Origin: Gemmatimonadota bacterium
Lineage (GTDB): Bacteria; Gemmatimonadota; Gemmatimonadetes; Palauibacterales; Palauibacteraceae
NCBI GenBank assembly: GCA_029288095.1
Contig: JARFPW010000170.1
Location: 1-10,656, forward strand
DNA length: 10,656 bases
Direction of reading: 5' to 3'
A program made the translations under genes and the position numbers. Shown in pieces: positions 1 through 6,267 of this stretch; the stretch's first letter is position 1; the number at the start of each line of letters is the position of its first letter. A model generated the notes under the pieces. The model was not told where the DNA came from, did not search any database, and saw nothing but the letters and a program-made list of their open reading frames with translations.

Positions 1-1077
1 GCCGACGGCTTCCAGGGCTCCCTGCATTCGCTGAACGTGGCTGTGGTGATCGGCGCCCCAGACATCGATCGCATGATCGTAACCGCGCCGGCGCTTGTCC
101 TGGTGATACGCGATGTCCGACACGAAATAGGTATGGGAGCCATCGCTGTTGAGGAGAACCCGCTCCTTGTCATCGCCGAACTGGCTGGTCCGCAGCCACA
201 GGGCGCCGTCAGCTCGATACGCGTGTGCATCGTCATCCAGCCGCTCGAGCAACGCGTCCACCTGGCCGGACTCGAATATTGAGCTCTCGCTGACGAACAC
301 ATCCATGCGGATCCCGAATGCGCTCAGATCCTCCTGCTGTTCGCGACGCAGGATGTCCGAAGCTTCCCTGGAGAACAGCTTCGTTCTGGCCGTCCCGTCC
401 ATCGCCAGCAGCCGATCTTCGCCCCGGGCCTCCGCGATCTGCTCGGCCACGTCCACCACGTAGGCTCCCTGGTATCCACCCTCAGGGACCACCGCGTCCA
501 CGCCGCGGGCCTCCTGGAAGCGGGCCTCGACCGATTCTCCGAGCAAGTCGATCTGCCGGCCTGCATCATTCACGTAGAACTCGCGCACGACCGCATGGCC
601 CGTCCATTCGAGCAGCGACGCTACGGCGTCACCGATGGCCGCGCCCCGTCCGTGCGCCACGTGCAATGGACCCGTCGGGTTCGCGCTCACGAATTCGACG
701 TTCACCTTCGCCGGTTCGGCGGCCTCCGAACGGCCCCAGCGATCTCCTGCAGCGAGCGCCGCGACGAGCCCGTCCCAGACCTGTCGGTCGTCGAGCCGGA
801 AGTTAAGAAAGCCGGGCCCCGCGACAGCGACGGAAACGACCCCTGCTCGATTCCGGTCCAACTCGGCGGCAATCGCTTCCGCGATCTCCCGTGGCGCACG
901 ACCCATCTGGCCGGCCAGCGCCAGAGCGACGTTTGAGGCCAGGTCCCCGTGCTCCAGGTCCGCCGGACGTTCGATTCTAACTTCGAACCCGGGTGTGGCA
1001 CCGATCGCGACGACCGCCCGCTCCAGTTCCTCGCGGAGCGCGGCAACACCGGTCAGGACGGCTGAGTTCTGTCTCAT
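1..1077 (-). CDS. argS: Arginyl-tRNA synthetase, N-terminal 359 residues (runs off left edge)
   Basis: This class I aminoacyl-tRNA synthetase charges tRNA-Arg with arginine, using ATP, in the cytoplasm. The reading frame is open from the ATG at 1077 to the window edge. Residues about 1-110 match the ArgRS-specific N-terminal (Add-1) domain, with the characteristic stretch LEHGDLASNVAL at 41-52. The catalytic domain begins near residue 125: NPTGPLHVAHGRGA (133-146) contains the HIGH-type signature, here HVAH at 139-142, followed by REFYVNDAGRQ (165-175). A second family motif, WGADHHSHVQRM, is at 340-351. The KMSKS-type region and the anticodon-binding domain lie outside the window. The start overlaps the stop of the upstream zinc-ribbon gene in an ATGA, and an AAGGA lies just before it, so translation is probably coupled. 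The Ala in place of Gly in HVAH is unusual. The identification is secure. Confidence 0.96.
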   Translation of the reverse strand, partial: MRQNSAVLTGVAALREELERAVVAIGATPGFEVRIERPADLEHGDLASNVALALAGQMGRAPREIAEAIAAELDRNRAGVVSVAVAGPGFLNFRLDDRQVWDGLVAALAAGDRWGRSEAAEPAKVNVEFVSANPTGPLHVAHGRGAAIGDAVASLLEWTGHAVVREFYVNDAGRQIDLLGESVEARFQEARGVDAVVPEGGYQGAYVVDVAEQIAEARGEDRLLAMDGTARTKLFSREASDILRREQQEDLSAFGIRMDVFVSESSIFESGQVDALLERLDDDAHAYRADGALWLRTSQFGDDKERVLLNSDGSHTYFVSDIAYHQDKRRRGYDHAIDVWGADHHSHVQRMQGALEAVG

Positions 1078-1382
1078 TCGTCCTTTGACCCACTGCTGGA
1101 TGCTCCCTCGGAACTCTCGGTTGACTTCGCCGCGGACTTCGTCTCGGACTTGTTTTCGCCGCCGCCTGAATCCGACGGCGCGCCCGCGTCGGGCGGAGAT
1201 CCAGACCGGTAGTCCGTGGCATAGAAGCCGGTACCCTTGAACAACAGACCGCCTCCGCTCGAAATCAGGCGTTGCACGTCGCCTGTGCAGTCAGGGCACT
1301 CGCCGAGGGGCTCATCGTTCATCTTCTGAAAGTGCTCGAACTCGTGACCGCACTGTGTGCACCGGTATTCGTAGGTAGGCAT
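1074..1382 (-). CDS. FmdB-family small zinc-ribbon protein
   Basis: This is a 102-residue protein of the FmdB/CxxC_CXXC_SSSS zinc-ribbon family. The N-terminal half is the conserved part: it begins MPTYEYRC, has two CxxC knuckles (Cys8/Cys11 and Cys29/Cys32) expected to bind one zinc, and continues into the family stretch LLFKGTGFYATDYR at about 46-59. Residues from about 60 to the end are low-complexity (Gly, Ser, Glu, Lys) and probably disordered. The family takes its name from a proposed regulator of formamidase, but a general function is not established and I do not assign one. An AGGAG at 1396-1400 lies 13 bases before the ATG. This is the only clear spacer-plus-ribosome-site arrangement in the left half of the operon. 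The stop codon overlaps the argS start by four bases. Confidence 0.9.
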   Translation of the reverse strand: MPTYEYRCTQCGHEFEHFQKMNDEPLGECPDCTGDVQRLISSGGGLLFKGTGFYATDYRSGSPPDAGAPSDSGGGENKSETKSAAKSTESSEGASSSGSKDE

Positions 1383-1405
1383 GTATGTGTTCGCTCTCCT
1401 GCGCT
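1383..1405 (-). promoter_or_regulatory. Ribosome-binding site region of the zinc-ribbon gene (only sizeable internal gap)
   Basis: This 23-base stretch between the mutase stop and the zinc-ribbon ATG is the longest untranslated gap in the window. It contains AGGAG (1396-1400) as the likely Shine-Dalgarno element. It is too short for a promoter plus leader and shows no terminator hairpin, so transcription most likely reads through from the mutase gene into the zinc-ribbon gene and argS. Confidence 0.6.
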
Positions 1406-2983
1406 TCAGCTCGGTTGATATCGGCCCCAGCAGTCCTTCAGGACGCCGCTGATTTCGCCTACTGTCGCCCGCACCTTGACCGCCTCGATAATTGACGGCA
1501 TCAGATTGCCGCTTCCCGCAGCAACCTCGGCGACTCCCGCAAGGCAGCCCTCGACGACGGCATCGTCGCGCTGAGCACGCACGCGCGCCAGTCGGTTCTT
1601 CTGGGCGGTCTCCAGTTCGTCGTACGACGGCGATTCGAGGTCGGGCGCCGCGCCGGACTGCTCAAACACGTTCACCCCGACGATTCGGCGCTCCCCGCTC
1701 TCGACTTCAAGTTGATGGCGATAGGCCGCCGCGTGGATTTCATCCGCCATGAAGGTGATGGCATCGCCCGCGTCACTCAGCTCCTCGATTCGGTCGAGGT
1801 AGCCGCGCGCGACACGCTCGAGCTCGGAGGTGAGTGCCTCTATGTAGTAGGAGCCGCCAAGCGGATCGGCTGTAACCGCCACACCGGATTCCTCGGCGAG
1901 TACCTGCTGAGTGCGCAACGCAAGGCGGGCGGCCTCCTCCGAGGGTAGCGCCAGCGCTTCATCATATCCGTTGGTGTGCAGCGATTGTGTACCCCCGAGC
2001 ACCGCGGCAAGCGCCTGGACGGTGACCCGCACGACGTTGTTGAGCGGTTGTTGCGCTGTGAGAGTCGAGCCCGCGGTCTGCGTGTGAAACCGCAACCGAC
2101 AGCTCCGCACCGAGGCACCGAATTCGTCAGCCATCAGGCGCGCCCAGATCCGGCGCGCCGCACGGAATTTCGCCACCTCTTCGAACAGATCGTTGTGGGC
2201 GGCGAAGAAGAAGCTCAGCCTCGGGGCGAACGCTTCGATGTCCAGTCCGGCTCCGATCGCCCGACGCACATATGCCCGGGCGTTCGCCAGGGTAAACGCC
2301 AGCTCCTGCGCTGCGGTCGCTCCCGCTTCCCGCATGTGGTAGCCGCTGATTGAAATGCTGTTCCAGCGTGGTACATCCGACCCGCAATAGGCGAGCACGT
2401 CCGTAACCAGCCTCAGGCTTGGCTCAACCGGATATATGTACGTGCCGCGCGCAACGAACTCCTTGAGAATGTCGTTCTGTACCGTTCCGGACAGGCGCTC
2501 GCGAGATATCCCACGCTCGTCTGCGAGTGCTACATAGAGAGCAAGAAGTATGGACGCGGTCGAGTTGATCGTCATCGACGTCGACACGCCATCCAGTGGA
2601 ATCTGATCGAATAGCGCATCCATGTCCTCGAGGCTGTCGATGGCAACGCCCACCCGACCTACTTCTCCGGTCGCCATGGGATCGTCCGAGTCGAGGCCCA
2701 TCTGCGTCGGAAGATCGAAGGCGACCGACAGCCCTGTCTGCCCGGCGTCCAACAGGTACCGGAAGCGCCGGTTCGTATTCTCGGCAGTGCCGAAGCCAGC
2801 GTATTGCCGCATCGTCCATAGTCGGCCCCGATACATGTCCGCGTGGATCCCGCGAGTGAACGGAAAGTCTCCGGCCGCTGCGAGGTCCGCCGACGGGTCG
2901 AATACATCGCCGTCCAGCGGCCCATACGACGGCTCGATCGGAACCCCGGATGTCGTTGTGTGTTCGTTACTCAGGTCATTCAT
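1406..2983 (-). CDS. mcmA: Methylmalonyl-CoA mutase, catalytic (large, N-terminal-type) subunit without B12 domain
   Basis: The 525-residue protein matches the TIM-barrel catalytic half of coenzyme B12-dependent methylmalonyl-CoA mutase, which interconverts (R)-methylmalonyl-CoA and succinyl-CoA by a radical rearrangement. Clear family blocks are FPFTRGIHADMY (40-51), RQYAGFGTAE (59-68), LSVAFDLPTQMG (85-96), GTVQNDILKEF (166-176), TYIYP (181-185), SISGYHMREAGAT (211-223), APRLSFFF (253-260) and SLHTNGYDEALALP (334-347). Tyr61, Arg179 and His216 align by motif with Tyr89, Arg207 and His244 of the Propionibacterium enzyme. The Tyr and Arg distinguish methylmalonyl-CoA mutases from isobutyryl- and 2-hydroxyisobutyryl-CoA mutases. 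The protein ends shortly after ATVGEISGVLKDCWGRY (506-522), so the C-terminal cobalamin-binding domain (DxHxxG) is missing and must come from a separate small subunit. The start lies one base after the stop of the biotin-carrier gene, with no good ribosome site, which points to coupled translation. Confidence 0.94.
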   Translation of the reverse strand: MNDLSNEHTTTSGVPIEPSYGPLDGDVFDPSADLAAAGDFPFTRGIHADMYRGRLWTMRQYAGFGTAENTNRRFRYLLDAGQTGLSVAFDLPTQMGLDSDDPMATGEVGRVGVAIDSLEDMDALFDQIPLDGVSTSMTINSTASILLALYVALADERGISRERLSGTVQNDILKEFVARGTYIYPVEPSLRLVTDVLAYCGSDVPRWNSISISGYHMREAGATAAQELAFTLANARAYVRRAIGAGLDIEAFAPRLSFFFAAHNDLFEEVAKFRAARRIWARLMADEFGASVRSCRLRFHTQTAGSTLTAQQPLNNVVRVTVQALAAVLGGTQSLHTNGYDEALALPSEEAARLALRTQQVLAEESGVAVTADPLGGSYYIEALTSELERVARGYLDRIEELSDAGDAITFMADEIHAAAYRHQLEVESGERRIVGVNVFEQSGAAPDLESPSYDELETAQKNRLARVRAQRDDAVVEGCLAGVAEVAAGSGNLMPSIIEAVKVRATVGEISGVLKDCWGRYQPS

Positions 2984-2984
2984 A

Positions 2985-3491
2985 TCATGTGTTTTCTGGG
3001 CCGATTGTGATCAGGAGATCGTCACGATCGACGGTCGCTCCCTGCCGGACGTGAATCTCTGATACGACGCCCGCCGACTCCGCCCGCAACTCATTCTCCA
3101 TCTTCATCGCCTCCATCACCACGAGGCTCTCACCAACATCTACGGACCGCCCTTCCTCAACGGTGACTCGGACGATCAGACCGGGCATCGGAGCTCGAAT
3201 CTCGGATCCCAGTGCCATGGGAGTGGATACGGCCGCCAGCTCGCGAATGTGGTGCGCCCGTTCATCCTCGACACGGACCTCGAAGACCCGGCCATCCAGA
3301 CCTATCTCCCACCCGCGCGACGACCGCAGACCGTAGCCATGGACCATTCGACCCCGAAACCTCAGCAGGAACCGCCCGCCCGTGGCCAGACTCTCCAGCT
3401 CGCACGGCTCGGAGACACCGTCGAGCGTGACTTCACCGGGGCTCAGCTCGACCAGACGCTCCCCACCTCCCGAATTCGCATGGTACTTCAT
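2985..3491 (-). CDS. Biotin carboxyl carrier protein of an acyl-CoA carboxylase
   Basis: This is a 168-residue biotin/lipoyl-attachment protein. The C-terminal domain, about residues 95-165, is a biotinyl domain: RAPMPGLIVRV (99-109) precedes the attachment motif EAMKM at 127-131, in which Lys130 is the expected biotinylated residue. The N-terminal part (about 10-85) is a predicted beta-rich region including WEIGLDGRVFEVRV (61-74). It resembles the segment that precedes the biotinyl domain in propionyl-CoA carboxylase-type carriers, rather than the Pro/Ala-rich linker of AccB. The protein would shuttle carboxybiotin between the biotin carboxylase and carboxyltransferase encoded upstream. The ATG overlaps the stop of the methyltransferase gene (ATGA), and the mutase gene starts one base after its own stop. 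A lipoyl role is unlikely given AMKM and the carboxylase neighbours. Confidence 0.92.
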   Translation of the reverse strand: MKYHANSGGGERLVELSPGEVTLDGVSEPCELESLATGGRFLLRFRGRMVHGYGLRSSRGWEIGLDGRVFEVRVEDERAHHIRELAAVSTPMALGSEIRAPMPGLIVRVTVEEGRSVDVGESLVVMEAMKMENELRAESAGVVSEIHVRQGATVDRDDLLITIGPENT

Positions 3492-4768
3492 TGTGGGCTG
3501 TCCGGCCGGGCCCTCTGCAGCCAGGCAATCGTCTCGACGTGTGCGGTCTGCGGGAATGCGTCGAAGGGCTGAACCTCACGTACGACGAAGGCAGAGGCCA
3601 TCGACTTCAGATCACGGGCCAACGTGGCCGGATCACAGCTCACATAGGCCATCCGGCGAACTTCCGAGGCAACCAGCGCGGCTCGCACCGGCTCCGTGAG
3701 TCCCGCCCTCGGGGGGTTCACGATCACAGTATCAGCGCCATCGAGCACTTCGGGATGATCCTCGGCTCGTCCGCACACGATCTCGACAGTGCTGCCTGTC
3801 CGGGAGGCCGCCCCCCGGCAGGCCTCGCATGCCGACGCATCGACCTCGCACCCGACGACGTGTCCCCCGAGTTGCGCCCAGCGTATCGCCCGGGCGCCGA
3901 CACCTGCGTAGAGGTCCACCAACCGCCGCCCCGCGGGCGACCCGACACGCTCATCGAGCCAGGTGTCCATGGCCGCGGAGACCTGACGATTGCACTGTAG
4001 GAAGACTCGCGGAGAGAGGTCAAAGTCCACGCCCTGCCAGGATTCGCGAAACGTCGGCGCGCCGAACAACAGACGGTCGCGGCCCTCCGCATCCCGCCAC
4101 CAATAGCTTTCGAGCCCACCCAGGCGCTGTGCCAGAGCGGATGGGCCGCCGGGGGCCGTGCCCCCATCCACGACCAGTGCCACCCGGCCCCTCGAACTCG
4201 CTCGAACCGTCACCCGCAGTTCCCCTCCCGTCGGCAAGTCGGCCGTCGCTGAGAGGTCTTCGACGGCCGCGCGGACGGGCGCCTCCGCGAGCAGGCAGTC
4301 AGGCGTCGGGACGATGCGTCGGGGATCGCCAAGCGCTCGATACCCAATGTCGGATGCCCGGGCCGTCAGAGTGATTCTATTTCGGTACTCGAATGACGAC
4401 CCCGCACGCACCGTGTCCGGCACCACGCAATGGATGCCGCCAATGCGTCGCAGGGCGTCCTGGACGAATCCGCGCTTGGCTTCAGCCTGGGCGTCCTCTG
4501 GAAGATGCTGAAGCCGGCAGCCGCCGCAGGTCCCAAACACCGGACACGGCGCAGCACGCCGCGTCTCGGCCGCGCTGAGCACCTCGCAAAGCTCGCCTCG
4601 GGCCCACCGGGGCTTTGACGTCAGAATCCGGACCCGCACCCGGTCACCGGGAGCGGTCAGCGGCACAAAGACGACGCGACCGGTTTCGTCCCGGCCGACG
4701 CCATCACCTCCCGCTGCAATCGCGTGGATCTCGAGCTCGGTCAACGCGGGCGGCGCGCTGGTGCTCAC
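3488..4768 (-). CDS. rlmD: RlmD/RumA-type 23S rRNA (uracil-C5)-methyltransferase
   Basis: This is a 426-residue SAM-dependent RNA m5U methyltransferase of the RumA/TrmA family; the RlmD type modifies U1939 of 23S rRNA. The N-terminal 10-65 region fits a TRAM domain. Cys75, Cys81 and Cys84 (CPVFGTCGGC) plus Cys158 are positioned to bind the [4Fe-4S] cluster found in RumA; the first three even share the E. coli numbering. The methyltransferase fold follows: FLQCNRQVS (256-264), the SAM motif DLYAGVGARA (285-294), VNPPRAG (350-356), the nucleophile Cys378 in SCDPATLARDL, and Glu412 in HVETIAWL as the likely general base. All catalytic residues are present, so the protein should be active. It starts with GTG at 4768, overlapping the biotin carboxylase stop (GTGA). 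A GAGG lies seven to eight bases upstream. Related RlmC, RlmCD or TrmA specificity cannot be excluded from sequence alone. Its place between two carboxylase subunit genes is odd. Confidence 0.93.
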   Translation of the reverse strand: MSTSAPPALTELEIHAIAAGGDGVGRDETGRVVFVPLTAPGDRVRVRILTSKPRWARGELCEVLSAAETRRAAPCPVFGTCGGCRLQHLPEDAQAEAKRGFVQDALRRIGGIHCVVPDTVRAGSSFEYRNRITLTARASDIGYRALGDPRRIVPTPDCLLAEAPVRAAVEDLSATADLPTGGELRVTVRASSRGRVALVVDGGTAPGGPSALAQRLGGLESYWWRDAEGRDRLLFGAPTFRESWQGVDFDLSPRVFLQCNRQVSAAMDTWLDERVGSPAGRRLVDLYAGVGARAIRWAQLGGHVVGCEVDASACEACRGAASRTGSTVEIVCGRAEDHPEVLDGADTVIVNPPRAGLTEPVRAALVASEVRRMAYVSCDPATLARDLKSMASAFVVREVQPFDAFPQTAHVETIAWLQRARPDSPQ

Positions 4769-6267
4769 TCGTCCGCCTCGAATCGGCGCTGCCAGGCGCT
4801 GCGCTCCGTGTGTTGTGTCCGGCCCGGGCGCACAGCCCCCGGTGAGGCCGTGTCGCGAAAGCGATGCTCCAGGATCGATGCCGCCGCGAGAGCTGCATCC
4901 GGAGACCAGCCGGCGAGACCGTCTGTGAGCTGCGGGTGCCGCTCCACATACCGGACGGACACCCGGCCCGCCCGAAAGTCAGGCTCATCCATCACCGCAC
5001 GGTGGAACGGAATCGTCGTCCGGACGCCGTGCAGCGCGAGTTCGTCGAGCGCCCGCCGCATGCGAGCTATGGCCGCAAGTCGGGTCTTCCCGTGGACGAT
5101 GAGCTTTCCGAGCAGCGGGTCGTATTCAAGTCCGACCTCGGTTCCCGGCGCGATGCCACCATCCCATCGCACCCCCGGCCCACCCGGCACCTCGAGCTCG
5201 CGGATCGTCCCCGTGGAAGGCAGAAATCCGGCATAGGGATCCTCCCCGCTGATCCGGCACTCGATGGCATGACCATCCGGGACTGCCACCGACTCGGGGA
5301 GCTCGAGTTTCTCGCCGCCGGCGATCCGCAGCTGCCACTGCACGATGTCGACACCCGTCACGAGTTCCGTAACGGGATGCTCCACCTGAATCCTCGTGTT
5401 CATTTCGAGAAAGTAGAATTCACCGTCCTCCAGCAGGAACTCCACTGTTCCGGCTCCCACATAATCGACAGCCCGCGCCGCCGCGCACGCGACATCGCCG
5501 AGCCGTGATCTCACATCGTCATCGAGATTCGGTGCCGGCGCTTCCTCGACGAGTTTCTGGTGACGTCGCTGGATCGAGCACTCACGTTCCCCGAGGTGAA
5601 GTACCGTCCCGTGGCCGTCTGCGAGGATCTGCACTTCTATGTGACGGGGGTCCTGGAGAAACCTCTCCACGTATACCCGGCCGTCTCCGAACGCCTGGGT
5701 GGCTTCGCGCGACGCGGCGTCGAAAGCTCGCTCGAGCTCCTCCGCCCTGTCGACGATGCGCATCCCCTTGCCTCCTCCCCCCGCTGCCGCCTTGAGAAGC
5801 ACGGGAAAGCCGGCAAGTTCAGCGGCTTCCAGGGCCAGGGCACCCGTTGCCAGAGGCTCCGTCGACCCCGGGACGACCGGCACGCCCGCGTCCGTCATCC
5901 GCCTTCGGGCCACCGTCTTGTCGCCCATCTCAGCGATCGCGGCGGCCGGCGGACCGATGAACGTCAGCCCGGCCTGTTCGACGCCGTGCGCGAACTCCGC
6001 GTTCTCGGCGAGGAACCCGTAACCGGGGTGAACGGCGTCCGCCCCGACCGCGGAGCAGGCGTTCAGCAGGCGATCCACGTCGAGGTAACTTTCGGACGCG
6101 CGGGCAGGCCCGATGAGTACAGCCTCGTCACTCGCCACCACGTGCGGAGCCCCCTGGTCCGCCTCGGAATACACTGCCACGGATCGGATCCCCAATTCAC
6201 GGCATGCACGGGCGATCCTGACTGCGATCTCACCGCGGTTTGCGATCAGCACCTTCTGGAGGGTCAT
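4765..6267 (-). CDS. accC: Biotin carboxylase subunit of acyl-CoA (propionyl-CoA) carboxylase
   Basis: This 500-residue protein catalyses ATP- and bicarbonate-dependent carboxylation of biotin on the carrier protein. It begins with the usual KVLIANRGEIAVRIARA (5-21). The ATP-grasp glycine loop GGGGKG is at 163-168, and the catalytic stretch FLEMNTRIQVEHPVTE spans 286-301. Lys238, Glu276, Glu288, Asn290, Arg292, Glu296 and Arg338 all match the numbering of E. coli AccC catalytic residues. The biotin carboxylase core ends near residue 445. A roughly 55-residue polar tail follows, and no biotinyl domain is fused, so the carrier is the separate small protein encoded two genes downstream. The ATG at 6267 shares one base with the carboxyltransferase stop (TGATG) and has no Shine-Dalgarno match, suggesting reinitiation. 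Substrate choice is set by the carboxyltransferase, so the symbol could equally be pccA. Confidence 0.95.
   Translation of the reverse strand: MTLQKVLIANRGEIAVRIARACRELGIRSVAVYSEADQGAPHVVASDEAVLIGPARASESYLDVDRLLNACSAVGADAVHPGYGFLAENAEFAHGVEQAGLTFIGPPAAAIAEMGDKTVARRRMTDAGVPVVPGSTEPLATGALALEAAELAGFPVLLKAAAGGGGKGMRIVDRAEELERAFDAASREATQAFGDGRVYVERFLQDPRHIEVQILADGHGTVLHLGERECSIQRRHQKLVEEAPAPNLDDDVRSRLGDVACAAARAVDYVGAGTVEFLLEDGEFYFLEMNTRIQVEHPVTELVTGVDIVQWQLRIAGGEKLELPESVAVPDGHAIECRISGEDPYAGFLPSTGTIRELEVPGGPGVRWDGGIAPGTEVGLEYDPLLGKLIVHGKTRLAAIARMRRALDELALHGVRTTIPFHRAVMDEPDFRAGRVSVRYVERHPQLTDGLAGWSPDAALAAASILEHRFRDTASPGAVRPGRTQHTERSAWQRRFEADE

Noticed and set aside
2981..2990. Alternative ATG at 2988 overlapping the biotin-carrier stop as the mutase start
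   Set aside because: That ATG is out of frame with the mutase; the ATG at 2983 is the one that opens the mutase frame.
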